A stretch of 64,000 nt of DNA from Bacteroidota bacterium (GCA_018266795.1 JAFDZV010000013.1:124001-188000), one strand, 5' to 3'. Positions 1-8,852 are shown, counted from the stretch's first letter. Notes: generated from the sequence alone by a model not told the origin. Numbers and translations are program-made.

Positions 1-278
1 TGCGGCAGGAGGACCGGTCGCAGCGGGATAGCCAAGGTAGCACTTGCGATGATGCGCGTGTTTTTCAATGTGTTGTTAGAGGCTCGTGAACCTTTCGTCG
101 ATTTGGCGGAACGCCTGCATGCGGCTTGGAACTGTGCTCGCTGCCGACCGAAATTCACACCCGTCTGCGTTGCCGAAGTCTCAAGAACTCACCTGCAGTT
201 CCTCACCAACCCGGGCCGCGCGTCGGCGCCAACAGGCCCGGCAGCGCCGATTATCAGCAACTCCTAAACTCTGCGGAC
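1..278. other. Intergenic or unassigned start of window
   Basis: I see no supportable gene here. The reading frame of the next gene stays open upstream to a TTG near 126, but that stretch is rich in Pro, Arg and Ala, resembles no family and looks like random high-GC coding potential. No tRNA or strong hairpin was noticed. Confidence 0.5.
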
Positions 279-1301
279 TTGAAACACACGAAGGAAGAAT
301 ACCTGCAAAAGAAGATCGCGCCGATCTCACCGCGCGACATTTCCAGCATCGACGATCTGCTGCGCCGCATGGGCGGCTGTTCGTTTCAGGGACGTGCGCT
401 CTCGCGCTGCCTGGACGTACTGGAGAACATGGTGCGCGACACGGAGTGCATGATCGTGATGACGCTTGCGGGCGCCATGGTGCCGGGCGGCATGGAGGAA
501 CTGGTAACGCAGTTGATCGAACACGACATCATACAGGCACTGGTTTCCACGGGCGCGAACATCAGCCACTCCATGGTAAACCATGCCGACGATGAGAACC
601 AGGGGCATTACGTCGGCGCGGTAAGCGTGAACGATGCCGAACTGTACGAACATCACATCAACCGGATCTACGATACGTTTCTCCCCGAGGAGGGATATCA
701 CGCCGGCGAGATGCTGCTGGAGGCGATATTGAAGCGGCACTTCGCGGAGCAGGGGATCGATCCCACGCAGCCGTGGCACGTGCGTCCGCAGGAGTTGTTC
801 GCACTGGTGGGCTCCGCGCTCGATGCGCTGGGCAAGCGCGGCATCCTGGCCGCCGCCGCACGCAAGGGAATGCCGATCTTCTGCGGCGCCACAACGGACA
901 GCGAGTTTGCGCTCAACCTGGTGAAGTACAACATGCGCAACAACTGGCGCATCGTTCTCGATGAGCTTGCCGACGTAAGCATCTTCGCCCACAGCCTTCT
1001 TCGAAGCGAGCGCAATGGAACGTTGATCATCGGGGGCGGCGTGCCGCGCAACTGGGCACAGCAGGCGTGGCCGCTGTTGGAGATGACCGGCGCAACGGAC
1101 AGGCATGGCTACGACCGAACGGTGCGCATCTACACAGACTCGCCGGCGTGGGGAGGTTTGAGCGGCTGCACGATCTCCGAATCCGTCTCCTGGGGAAAGT
1201 ATACCGAGAACGCAATCGCGGCGGAAGTGCAGTGCGATGCAACCATTGCGTTGCCGCTCCTGATTACAGGGCTCTTCGAACGCCTGGGCATCGGGACCTG
1301 A
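279..1301 (+). CDS. Deoxyhypusine synthase-like protein
   Basis: This belongs to the deoxyhypusine/homospermidine synthase fold family, which transfers the aminobutyl group of spermidine through an enzyme-linked lysine imine, using NAD. The sequence shows the diagnostic C-terminal SESVSWGKY motif with the reactive lysine near residue 307, a GAMVPGG segment, and LIIGGGVPRN typical of the NAD-binding core. Bacteria lack eIF5A, so hypusine formation is unlikely; a role in polyamine (homospermidine-type) metabolism is inferred. I chose the TTG at 279 (340 aa), because the family similarity begins at about KEEYLQKKI; the open frame back to 126 does not look like protein. There is no clear ribosome binding site. 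A hairpin follows the stop. The family is secure; the substrate is not. Confidence 0.85.
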   Translation: MKHTKEEYLQKKIAPISPRDISSIDDLLRRMGGCSFQGRALSRCLDVLENMVRDTECMIVMTLAGAMVPGGMEELVTQLIEHDIIQALVSTGANISHSMVNHADDENQGHYVGAVSVNDAELYEHHINRIYDTFLPEEGYHAGEMLLEAILKRHFAEQGIDPTQPWHVRPQELFALVGSALDALGKRGILAAAARKGMPIFCGATTDSEFALNLVKYNMRNNWRIVLDELADVSIFAHSLLRSERNGTLIIGGGVPRNWAQQAWPLLEMTGATDRHGYDRTVRIYTDSPAWGGLSGCTISESVSWGKYTENAIAAEVQCDATIALPLLITGLFERLGIGT

Positions 1302-1343
1302 CAGCCCGGGCCTGATGCTCTCTGCGCAGGAACACCTGCATAC

Positions 1344-1373
1344 GGGCTGGCACCGAGTGCCCGGTGCCAGCCC
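1344..1373 (+). terminator. Stem-loop after DHS-like gene
   Basis: A perfect 11-bp stem (1344-1354 with 1363-1373, arm GGGCTGGCACC) closes an 8-base loop, about 40 bases after the stop codon. The following ATTCGTGTTATAT is only moderately T-rich, so this is a probable rather than classical intrinsic terminator. Confidence 0.55.
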
Positions 1374-1536
1374 ATTCGTGTTATATACCGGCGGCCCGTG
1401 CATCATGAGATGTGCGCGCGATGCCGGACTGTTCGTGATGCGGCGAAACGGGAACGTTTAATACGCCTTTAATCCGAACTTAACCGCATGGCCGTAGTTT
1501 CGCGAAAACAACTCCCTTCACAAACGATTCAACACG

Positions 1537-2679
1537 GTGGTGCATCCGAAACGCCCGCGCAGTGTGGCTTCCCATGCAACGTGGCGAGCGGTCCTTGCAC
1601 TGCTTGGCACCGTCCTCCTCTCTCCCGCTGCAGCAACCGCCCGGTCCGGGCCCCTTACATGGCAGCCGAACGTTGACACCACCGTTCGGGTGCCCGGCAC
1701 GCTCGCGGCCGATTCCGCGACTCGGACAGCGGGCACAATCGGCGATCCGGAGGCGGCACGCGCGCGTACCCGTGGGGACACGGCCGGAGCTGCTGCCGCC
1801 CCCGATACGGCACGGCTTGTCCAGGCGGAGTACATGTACGGCGAAACGCCGCGACATACGCTTACCGGGTCACTTCCCTACCGCACCACACAGCTCAGCA
1901 GCAGTACCATCACGATCTTCGGCGGCGCGCTGGTTGCATTGGCTACCGGCATCACCATCTACCAGCAGAAGTGGTACCCGGACAGCACGCTTCAACACTT
2001 CCACTTCATTGCGGACTGGACCTATTCGCGCGAAGTGGACAAGCTTGGCCATGCGTTCGGCGGATGGATGTCGGCCTACTGCAGCCACGAGGCGCTGATC
2101 GCAAGCGGACTCTCGCAGGAGGATGCCGCTCTGTGGGGAGCCGCAGGCGGCCTCTTCTTTCAGACATTCATCGAGGTTCAGGACGGCTTCCATGCCTGGG
2201 GCTTTGATTGGACGGACGAGACCGGAAACATCCTGGGAGCAGGTTACTATCTGGCCCAGCAGCGCGTGCCGATGCTTCAGAACTTCGACCCGAAGTGGTC
2301 GGTTGGTCCGTCGCGCCGCGACTCGGCACGTGATGCCGCGCAGATACGATCGCGGCTGCTTGTCGACGATTACGACCGTCAGGACATATGGCTCTCGGTA
2401 AAGCTGCACAACCTGCTCCCGGCCAATCTGCAACCGTACTGGCCGAAGTGGCTGCAACTGGCAATCGGTGCGGGCGCGCGCGACGTGGAACTTCGCGGCT
2501 ACCGCTCGTATCGCGTAATCCATCTCTCACTGGATTACAATCTCCCCGAACTCCTTCCCGACCTGGGACCGTTCGGCAACTGGCTGGTACAGAGCCTCAA
2601 TGCGTTCCACCTCCCCGCTCCGGCCCTGCAGTTGTGGCCCACAGTAAAGTTCGAACTGATCTATCCGTTTCATTTCTGA
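1537..2679 (+). CDS. DUF2279 (YfiM-like) envelope protein
   Basis: A secreted or envelope protein of 380 aa with an N-terminal hydrophobic signal segment (about residues 15-35), a Pro/Ala/Thr-rich linker to about residue 110, one further hydrophobic segment (about 125-140), and the DUF2279 core. The core carries a DKLGHAFGGW motif near residue 168 and a glycine-rich GAAGGLFFQTFIEVQDG stretch with conserved acidic residues. The biochemical function of DUF2279 is not established. The start used is GTG 1537; GTG 1540 is equally possible. The next gene begins one base after its stop, so the two are co-transcribed. A paralogue lies at 5989-6888 with the same order of motifs (DKYGHFY, HQTFVEIRDGF, LPAPA). 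Confidence 0.75.
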   Translation: MVHPKRPRSVASHATWRAVLALLGTVLLSPAAATARSGPLTWQPNVDTTVRVPGTLAADSATRTAGTIGDPEAARARTRGDTAGAAAAPDTARLVQAEYMYGETPRHTLTGSLPYRTTQLSSSTITIFGGALVALATGITIYQQKWYPDSTLQHFHFIADWTYSREVDKLGHAFGGWMSAYCSHEALIASGLSQEDAALWGAAGGLFFQTFIEVQDGFHAWGFDWTDETGNILGAGYYLAQQRVPMLQNFDPKWSVGPSRRDSARDAAQIRSRLLVDDYDRQDIWLSVKLHNLLPANLQPYWPKWLQLAIGAGARDVELRGYRSYRVIHLSLDYNLPELLPDLGPFGNWLVQSLNAFHLPAPALQLWPTVKFELIYPFHF

Positions 2680-2680
2680 C

Positions 2681-3304
2681 ATGAATCCATCACGTCATAC
2701 AGCCGGTAGCCCATCGCATCGCGGTGCCACTGCGATTGCGTCCGCGCTGTGCATGCTGATGTGTGCCGGAGTCGCCGGAGCCCAGAGTCCGGGACACATC
2801 GCAGCAGACTCGCTTCGTGCAACGAACGATTCCGGCGCCGTTCCGGATTGGACCAGGCGCGGGCTTGCATGGCTCAGTTGCGGCGGCGGCACACATGGGG
2901 TCACAGCCGGGTTCGGATTCCGTTATCGATGGTTTGGTGCGGAACAGTCGGTTGTTACGAACGGCACGGCAACGCCGCCGTACTACCCGGACAATCGCGC
3001 CGTTCCCAACGGCACGTTCACCATTGTTTCGTTTCCGGACCCTGCGATCGGAATCGACGGCCAGCTGTTCTACGACATCGATCGTTTCTCGCTCTTCCTG
3101 GCCGCGGGATATTTCGAACAGACAAATCACCAGCTGCGACGCAGTGACGTGGACGGGCGATTCTACTCCGGACCGGATGACTCTGTGCAGCACTGGTTCG
3201 GCTACGGCGGCGGCATGCAGTATTACATCACGCCGGCCTTTGCAGTGGGTTGCGGGCTCCACTCGTTTCGCGGCGCCTATCTGCTGGTAGGGTTCTGGCC
3301 GTAG
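2681..3304 (+). CDS. Secreted protein of unknown function
   Basis: The 207-aa product has a signal peptide (hydrophobic about residues 17-33, with cleavage expected after GVAGA), then a glycine- and aromatic-rich body with alternating strands such as AGFGFRYRWFG and FGYGGGMQYYITPAFAVG, compatible with a small outer-membrane beta-barrel. I do not recognise a named family. The ATG follows the DUF2279 stop by one base, implying translational coupling and a shared envelope role. The C terminus ends in LLVGFWP, close to but not exactly the aromatic end typical of barrels. Confidence 0.7.
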   Translation: MNPSRHTAGSPSHRGATAIASALCMLMCAGVAGAQSPGHIAADSLRATNDSGAVPDWTRRGLAWLSCGGGTHGVTAGFGFRYRWFGAEQSVVTNGTATPPYYPDNRAVPNGTFTIVSFPDPAIGIDGQLFYDIDRFSLFLAAGYFEQTNHQLRRSDVDGRFYSGPDDSVQHWFGYGGGMQYYITPAFAVGCGLHSFRGAYLLVGFWP

Positions 3305-3331
3305 CGCTGACGCATTCGGCGATACGTACGC

Positions 3332-4228
3332 TCAATGGGTTCGCCCCGGATCGGCAATCGGCACTTCCATTGCATCCAGAATACGTCCCGTGGACAACTG
3401 CTGTGCGTAAAGAATTACCGATGCATGCTCCGGCATCACATCACTCGGCAATACCACACTCTGCAGTACCGAATCCAATCGCGTCCGTGCTTCGACGGCG
3501 GTATGAACGAAGGCCCGGACAACGTTCTCATGAACAAGCCTTCGTCCCTCGTTTTCACCGGAGGCAACGTTGGATCGAAGTCCGCGTTCCACGATGGCGC
3601 AGTTGATCACGAGCTCCCGAGGCCCATCGGGCTGCAGGCTCCGGGGTTCAACGCGGTACCGGACTTCAACCGTATCGTGCCGCGGCGAGATGGACGCACG
3701 CGCATCGGCGATGAGCGGCACCCGCACGGATTGCCGTGCATCGTGAAGAAGTGCCCGCACTCTGCCCGCATCCGAGCCGACGCATTCGGTTGATCCGTTC
3801 ACAACGAGCTGTGGTGTATAGATCCCCTCCAAGCCAAGAATGCCTGCATACCACCGTTGCCGTTCGGAGTATGCGGCATCGCTGAAGCGATCGCGCCACC
3901 CGAGGCGGTTCCAGTAGTCAACGTGGAAGGCAAGAAGGTAGAGATGGTCGCGATTCGCGACCGTGATGCCCGCGTAGGAGTTGAACAACGCATCGGCCGC
4001 AGGGCAGCTGGAACATCCTTCGGATGTGAAGAGTTCCGCCACTGCGACGCCTGCAGGCATCGTATCAACCACACCATCGCGGCTGCGCGGAGACTCTGCA
4101 CGAACACGAGCGGGCTTGCCCCGCCCGGCGATCTGCATCCGCAATGGTTCGCGGCATGCATGGAGTGCAACCACAGCCGGCAGGATCAGAAGCCGGACAG
4201 CCACGCGCGTGATTCGAATTGCTGCCAT
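3332..4228 (-). CDS. DUF1223 thioredoxin-like lipoprotein
   Basis: The 298-aa product starts with a lipoprotein signal (hydrophobic to residue 24, lipobox ALHAC with Cys25). The DUF1223 core follows: ELFTSEGCSSCPAAD at about residues 66-79 gives a CxxC pair (Cys72, Cys75), the signature of this secreted thioredoxin-fold family. The segment HVDYWNRLGWRDRFSD and the PQLVVNGSTE motif are also typical of DUF1223. The family's substrate is not known; a periplasmic thiol-redox role is inferred. It lies downstream of the DinB-like gene on the same strand, separated by a strong hairpin, so it probably has its own promoter. It is convergent with the 2681-3304 gene. Confidence 0.85.
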   Translation of the reverse strand: MAAIRITRVAVRLLILPAVVALHACREPLRMQIAGRGKPARVRAESPRSRDGVVDTMPAGVAVAELFTSEGCSSCPAADALFNSYAGITVANRDHLYLLAFHVDYWNRLGWRDRFSDAAYSERQRWYAGILGLEGIYTPQLVVNGSTECVGSDAGRVRALLHDARQSVRVPLIADARASISPRHDTVEVRYRVEPRSLQPDGPRELVINCAIVERGLRSNVASGENEGRRLVHENVVRAFVHTAVEARTRLDSVLQSVVLPSDVMPEHASVILYAQQLSTGRILDAMEVPIADPGRTH

Positions 4229-4258
4229 GATCGGGATGAATTAGTGTGCGAGAAGAAT

Positions 4259-4282
4259 CGGCGCGCCCGGATGGGCGCGCCG
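4259..4282 (-). terminator. GC-rich terminator hairpin after DinB-like gene
   Basis: A perfect 10-bp stem (4259-4268 with 4273-4282, arm CGGCGCGCCC) with a GGAT loop lies just past the end of the DinB-like gene on the minus strand. The following minus-strand bases (ATTCTTCTC) are moderately T-rich. Confidence 0.65.
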
Positions 4283-4327
4283 CAATAGAAATCTCCCTGC
4301 ACGTATCATTCCGCCAACGGCCACATA

Positions 4328-4873
4328 TCATCCCTCTGCAGCAACAGGCGCGTTCAGCCATTCGTCCAGGCGTCCCTTCTGCGCAAGGTGATGCCGAAAG
4401 TGCATCTCGATCAACTGATACCACTCCTGCGCGTTCAGCTTGCCCAGCCCCGGATGCTGCATCTTCATGTTCGGATCGGCACCGGCCACACGCTCCGGAT
4501 AGGTTCGCAGGTCAACAACCAGCGATCCGAGCCGCGCGGCAACGTCCTCCGGACCTGCCGGCTGCACCGGCGTGTACTGAGGCGATGGCGGAACCGCAAT
4601 GCGAACCGGCGGGAAGCTGTTGGCGGCCAGCGCGCGCTGGCCGTTCTCGTTGGCGGGCTCCTCCGTTCGTTCCCCCTGGCCGTTCAGGCAAGCCTCCACC
4701 ATCCGGAGATGAAAGTTCCGCGTTCCGGAAACGAGGTGCTCGTACACCTGCCCGATGGACCACGCATTCTCCTCCGGAGTGCTGGCGAACTGCTGGCTGG
4801 TGTAGTTGGGAAGCGACTCGATCCATGGCTGAACGGTTGCTTCGAAGTTGGCGAGGACCATATCGGGCGTCAT
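4328..4873 (-). CDS. DinB-like four-helix metal-binding protein
   Basis: The 181-aa protein resembles the DinB/YfiT superfamily, whose members bind a divalent metal with three histidines in a four-helix bundle and include thiol-dependent transferases. His46 (in GQVYEHLVSG) and the cluster His158, His161 and His162 (EMHFRHHLAQKGRLDEWL) are at the expected places on the second and last helices. The substrate is unknown. The window also encodes bacillithiol enzyme BshC, and some DinB-family proteins are bacillithiol S-transferases, so a thiol transferase role is possible but is inference. Its product may act with the WYL regulator gene 60 bases upstream on the same strand. Confidence 0.75.
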   Translation of the reverse strand: MTPDMVLANFEATVQPWIESLPNYTSQQFASTPEENAWSIGQVYEHLVSGTRNFHLRMVEACLNGQGERTEEPANENGQRALAANSFPPVRIAVPPSPQYTPVQPAGPEDVAARLGSLVVDLRTYPERVAGADPNMKMQHPGLGKLNAQEWYQLIEMHFRHHLAQKGRLDEWLNAPVAAEG

Positions 4874-4935
4874 AGCTTCATCCTTGTAGTTGCATCTGCC
4901 GCCTGGATTCAGCGGCGTTGATTGATGTGCGCAAT

Positions 4936-5919
4936 CTACTGCGGCCCTGTTGCCACCATTGTGTCAGCAGTGTTTTCCACGGTGTAGCAGGCAACGATTT
5001 TTTCTGCCTCGCGACGCACGCTCTCGGCAAGAGACAGGGGGGATACCACGCGTGCCTTCGCGCCCCACTGGAGGATCCACGGAATCAGCTCGGCCTGATT
5101 GGGAGCGCGCAGCGTAACAGCCATCCCCTGTTCGGTCTCCACCTGTTGCGCCTTGTAGTAGAAATGCGATTCGCGCACCCACGGTGAGATCTCGTTCGCG
5201 AAGAGAACAATGGCCTCAACGGAACAGTCGTCGTGATCCTCGCGCCTGCCGGCATGCGCGGGACGCGCAAACGTTTCCGCAGTCAGTTCGAGCTCCTCCA
5301 TTCTGCTCAGACGGAAATTGCGGACGCCGTTTCGAAGGTGGCAGAAGGCCATCAGGTACCACGCTCCATCCAGATTACTGAGCGCATACGGATCGGCCTC
5401 GCGAACCGTCCGGCGCGGCGCGGACATCCCTTCACCCCGTGCATTGTATCTGAAGCGCACCCGGCGCGATCCGATGATCGCCTGGCGCAGCAGGCGCAGC
5501 TTCGCCAGGATCTCGGTACGATTCAACGAGCCGAGCTGGATGAATCGGATGCTGCGGATCAATTCCTCCACCTGGGTACGCAACGGTCCCGGAAGCACCG
5601 CCTTGAGCTTCTCCATGGCCGCATGCGCAGCCGTTCGATATTCGTCGTCGAAGTTCTGCGCAACCACATCGCCGCCAACGAGGAGCATCGTTGCCTCCTC
5701 CACCGTGAAGCTGAGAGGGGGAAGGAAATATCCGTCCATGAGCGAATATCCCCTCCCCGGCACGGCCACAACCGGAACACCGGCCTCGCACAACGCCTCC
5801 ACGTCGCGATAGATCGATCGCCGGCTTACTTCGAATATCTCGGCCAGATCCTCGGCCCGCAAGGTTCCCTTCTTCTGCAGTTCCAGAAGAATCGCCAACA
5901 TGCGATCGCTACGGTTCAT
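4936..5919 (-). CDS. YafY-type HTH/WYL transcriptional regulator
   Basis: A 327-aa DNA-binding regulator. Residues 1-60 form a DeoR/HTH_11-type winged helix (DLAEIFEVSRRSIYRDVEAL). A WYL domain follows, with the name-giving DGAWYLMAF at about residues 185-192 and the arginine-rich FRLSRM. WYL domains sense ligands, often nucleotides or nucleic acid. The gene is divergent from the DUF2279 gene at 5989, only about 70 bases away, so it could control that gene, itself, or the downstream DinB-like gene 62 bases away. This arrangement (YafY with DinB or glyoxalase-type neighbours) is common, but the target here is inference. Confidence 0.9.
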   Translation of the reverse strand: MNRSDRMLAILLELQKKGTLRAEDLAEIFEVSRRSIYRDVEALCEAGVPVVAVPGRGYSLMDGYFLPPLSFTVEEATMLLVGGDVVAQNFDDEYRTAAHAAMEKLKAVLPGPLRTQVEELIRSIRFIQLGSLNRTEILAKLRLLRQAIIGSRRVRFRYNARGEGMSAPRRTVREADPYALSNLDGAWYLMAFCHLRNGVRNFRLSRMEELELTAETFARPAHAGRREDHDDCSVEAIVLFANEISPWVRESHFYYKAQQVETEQGMAVTLRAPNQAELIPWILQWGAKARVVSPLSLAESVRREAEKIVACYTVENTADTMVATGPQ

Positions 5920-5975
5920 AGGGTTCTGTTGAAATCAGGACGCAGTTCGCACTGGCCGGAACAGTTGTCGTCGCT

Positions 5976-5983
5976 TACCTTCC
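5976..5983 (+). promoter_or_regulatory. TAnnTTnn promoter element abutting start codon
   Basis: TACCTTCC ends five bases before the ATG at 5989. It resembles the Bacteroidota -7 element (TAnnTTTG). If it works as such, the transcript would start at or very near the start codon, giving a leaderless mRNA. A clear -33 TTG at the right distance was not found. Confidence 0.4.
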
Positions 5984-5988
5984 GCACC

Positions 5989-6888
5989 ATGCACCAAGGT
6001 AGTATTCGTTCAGGCTCCCTTCTGCTTGCAGTGCTTGCCGTTGCAGGAGCGACCGCCCACGCGCAGGGCAATGATCGTGTAGACACTACCACCACACCGG
6101 CCCGGGCAGATACTGCAGATCACATCAGCGTTCCGAAGCTAGCAATCGTTGGCGGCATAACCGGCGCCGGCTTCGTAGCCGGATATTTCTTTCAGACGAA
6201 TCTCTGGTGGAAGGGGGAGAAGAGCGCGTTTCATTTCGACTGGGATCACGACTGGCGCTATGCGCTCGGATCGGACAAGTACGGGCACTTCTATTTTCCG
6301 TATGCGGTTGCCATCGTCTACGGCCAGGCATTTCAATGGTGCGGCATGGACAGCGCAGCAAGCCTCTGGGCCGGCGGAGGGATCGCAATGGCACACCAGA
6401 CATTCGTCGAGATCCGCGACGGTTTCTCGAAGGAATGGGGATTCAGCTGGGGTGACTTCGGCGCCGACCTTCTGGGCTCGGCATATCCAATCGCCCGGCA
6501 CTACATTCCGGCATTGCGCGACTTCACGTTCAAGGTCAGCTTCTATCCTTCAATGAAATTCCGGAACGGCGCCTACCGAGCCATCATCGACGACTATGAA
6601 AGCCAATATCAATGGATGAGCGTCAACGTGAGGAATCTGCTTCCGACATCGTGGCGGGCGGCCTGCCCCGCGTGGCTCAACATCGCAGTCGGGCACTCGG
6701 TAAAGGATCTGGACGAGAAGGGGGGCGGCCGCCACGAATTCTATCTCTCACTCGACTGGAATCTGGAAGGACTTCCCGGTGATGGCTGGCTCTGGAACCT
6801 GCTGAAGAAGAATCTCAACCTGTACCATCTTCCGGCTCCTGCAGTGCGGATATCGCCGGGCGCGATCTGGTACGGAGTACACTTTTAG
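5989..6888 (+). CDS. DUF2279 (YfiM-like) envelope protein, second copy
   Basis: The 299-aa product has a signal peptide (hydrophobic about residues 9-24, cleavage after AHAQ), a second hydrophobic segment at about residues 45-64 and the DUF2279 core. Core motifs are DKYGHFYFPYA near residue 96, AMAHQTFVEIRDGFSKEWGFSWGDFGADLLG, and a C terminus with YHLPAPA. The frame is open far upstream (to 5233), but that part is the antisense shadow of the WYL regulator, and the signal peptide fixes the ATG at 5989. It is a paralogue of the 1537-2679 gene, with DKxGH replacing DKLGHAFGG. The molecular function of DUF2279 is unknown. Confidence 0.78.
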   Translation: MHQGSIRSGSLLLAVLAVAGATAHAQGNDRVDTTTTPARADTADHISVPKLAIVGGITGAGFVAGYFFQTNLWWKGEKSAFHFDWDHDWRYALGSDKYGHFYFPYAVAIVYGQAFQWCGMDSAASLWAGGGIAMAHQTFVEIRDGFSKEWGFSWGDFGADLLGSAYPIARHYIPALRDFTFKVSFYPSMKFRNGAYRAIIDDYESQYQWMSVNVRNLLPTSWRAACPAWLNIAVGHSVKDLDEKGGGRHEFYLSLDWNLEGLPGDGWLWNLLKKNLNLYHLPAPAVRISPGAIWYGVHF

Positions 6889-7253
6889 CGGACCTGTGAG
6901 GCCCGCAATCATGCGGCACACATGTGCTCGTATCGATGCTTCAACCCGATAGTACAGTGCTCACACTTCAATGGGCTCATGTCGCGGCTATCGCGTCGGG
7001 TGGTTCTCAGTCTCGTCATCGGCGGATTCCCGATGGATGCAAGGGTGTTCCTTTGCCGCCCATACGGAACGCAATCGTATCGGCCCGGCTCGCAACGTTC
7101 GGCGTTGCGCTGCACGCAGACGCCAAGACGCGATCCGATTGAGTCAGGATCCACAGACGAACAGGTATGGAAAATGTCGCGGTAAAGCGGCACCACCGGG
7201 GACCCGCCCGGAGCTCGGACGATCCGGTTCGTGATCACTACTATGTCCGCAAT
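6889..7253. other. Intergenic between convergent genes
   Basis: 365 bases between the DUF2279 gene and the convergent metallo-hydrolase gene. Short overlapping frames exist but none has family-like sequence. I see no tRNA and no strong terminator hairpin. Confidence 0.5.
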
Positions 7254-8246
7254 CTATCCCACCCCGGCATACGTCACCAATCTCGACGCTCCATTCTCCA
7301 GTACGAAGAACTCCTCGCGCGCGATGCCCCGTACATCCAACGTCTCGTTGAGCAGTTCGATCGGTTCAAATTCTCCGTCGTCAGCCTGGGCAAAGGTCCC
7401 GAAATGTATCCCCATGCTCTGGCGGGCCTGCAACAGGAGGTGCGCTTCCACCGCCTCATCGGGCCCCATGTGCACCGGCGCCATGAACCATCGCGGACGA
7501 TAGGCTCCAATCGGAAGAAGGGCGAGCGTGATATCGTTGAACCGCTCCCTGATCGCCGTAAAGTGATGTTGCGCCATCCCGGTATCGGCGGCAAAGTAGA
7601 CCGTTCCTCCCTTTCCCTCCACCACGAACCCGCACCAGAGCGTACAGTCGCGATCGCCCAGCCCGCGCCCCGAGAAGTGCTGTGCCGGAACGCACGTCAG
7701 TTGCAGATGACCAGGCAGTTCCGCACCATCCCACCAATCCATGTCGCTCGAGTTCCCGACCCCGATCGATTCCAGGTAGGCAGTGTTGCCGAGTGAGGTG
7801 AATATCCGCGGACCGTGCTCGCGCGCCAGACGCTGCATGGTTGGCGCATCCAGATGGTCGTAGTGATTGTGGCTGAGAAGAACAACGTCGATCGGAGGAA
7901 GATCCTCGAAGCGGATGCCCGCAGGCCGGTGCCGCACAGGACCGGCAAACGACACGGGACTTATCCGATGCGACCAGACCGGGTCCGTGAGAATGTTGAC
8001 GCCGTCCAGCTGAATGAGAACGGTGGAGTGATTGACGAATGTCACCAGCAACTCCCCCTCGCCGGCACGCTCCGGCGGAGGAGGGCCCGGCGGATACTCC
8101 GTGAAGCTGCGCCACGGCCCCGCATCCCGATGAAAGATCCAGCGAAGAAGATCCTTGAAGCCGGTGCGGAGAACCCCCTGATTGAAGAATCGATTGCCAT
8201 CGAAGTGATCCGTGACCGGACCGAGGTACTTTGGAGCCGAGAACAT
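7254..8246 (-). CDS. NAPE-PLD-like metallo-beta-lactamase-fold hydrolase
   Basis: A 330-aa MBL-fold hydrolase resembling the N-acyl-phosphatidylethanolamine phospholipase D / UlaG-like group, which cleave phosphodiester or lactone substrates with a dinuclear metal site. The metal motif HNHYDHLD occupies about residues 126-132, preceded by the TFVNHSTVLIQLDGVNILTDPVW strand pair of this group, and followed by VPAQHFSGRG, YFAADTGM (metal Asp) and IHFGTF (last His). The start at 8246 was preferred over the longer frame to 8402, which adds 52 non-conserved residues. There is no signal peptide, so it is probably cytosolic. The lipid substrate is inferred only from family. Confidence 0.88.
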   Translation of the reverse strand: MFSAPKYLGPVTDHFDGNRFFNQGVLRTGFKDLLRWIFHRDAGPWRSFTEYPPGPPPPERAGEGELLVTFVNHSTVLIQLDGVNILTDPVWSHRISPVSFAGPVRHRPAGIRFEDLPPIDVVLLSHNHYDHLDAPTMQRLAREHGPRIFTSLGNTAYLESIGVGNSSDMDWWDGAELPGHLQLTCVPAQHFSGRGLGDRDCTLWCGFVVEGKGGTVYFAADTGMAQHHFTAIRERFNDITLALLPIGAYRPRWFMAPVHMGPDEAVEAHLLLQARQSMGIHFGTFAQADDGEFEPIELLNETLDVRGIAREEFFVLENGASRLVTYAGVG

Positions 8247-8852
8247 GTGCAGCCGATGTAGTTGAGCAGAGATCGGGCAGGCGCCGGAGTTCACCTCCCG
8301 GGTCGCGCGATTCGGAACAGGCCGTGTACGACGTTCGCCTGTTGACGATCGAATGCAACCGCCAAGTGCAGAGGCCGGCTCCGGGCACGATCGACGGTAC
8401 ACCAGATCTTCTTCATCACTATTCGAACACCACCGCTCTCACCGATCGCCGATTCATAACCGTTTCGGCCTCAATGTTGCTCAATCTTTACTTGATGGTG
8501 TTCAGGAGTGCACCTTATCAACAGAGTTATCCACATATCCACATTCGATCCATTACCTCGGCCCGTTCCCGCACCTGGCCGCCGCCAGCGGCAGCCATCC
8601 CCCTATTGCCAGGCACATCCGCAGGGCCGCCAGGCCGATCCGGCGCGGAACATGTCGCAGCGCGACGTATATGGCACAACCCGTGTGGAGACATTCGGCG
8701 TCAGGTATTCAAATCACCATGTGTCCAACGGACAGAATCGGTATGCAATACCCAACGAACGACGACTGCGATGGAGCATGCTCAACCGGGATCGGTCGGC
8801 AGTCGAACGCCGGAGCGCGCTCCTCCCCGATCCATGTAGCCCGCCCATTACG
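8247..8852. other. Long divergent intergenic region with DnaA-box-like cluster
   Basis: About 600 bases between the divergent hydrolase and barrel genes with no convincing gene. Several overlapping frames are open, but they look like high-GC noise. The one clear feature is the DnaA-box-like cluster at 8515-8543, flanked on the left by a more AT-rich stretch (about 8470-8500). Confidence 0.55.
8515..8543 (+). promoter_or_regulatory. Cluster of three DnaA-box-like 9-mers
   Basis: TTATCAACA (8515-8523), TTATCCACA (8527-8535, exact consensus) and ATATCCACA (8535-8543) lie in the same orientation within 29 bases. The outer two differ from the consensus TTATCCACA by one base each. They could belong to a replication origin, a DnaA-titrating locus or a DnaA-regulated promoter. 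No dnaA or dnaN gene is nearby in this window. Confidence 0.5.

Noticed and set aside
5233-5988. N-terminal extension of the second DUF2279 frame by 252 codons.
   Set aside because: It lies opposite the WYL regulator, and the real signal peptide begins at 5989.
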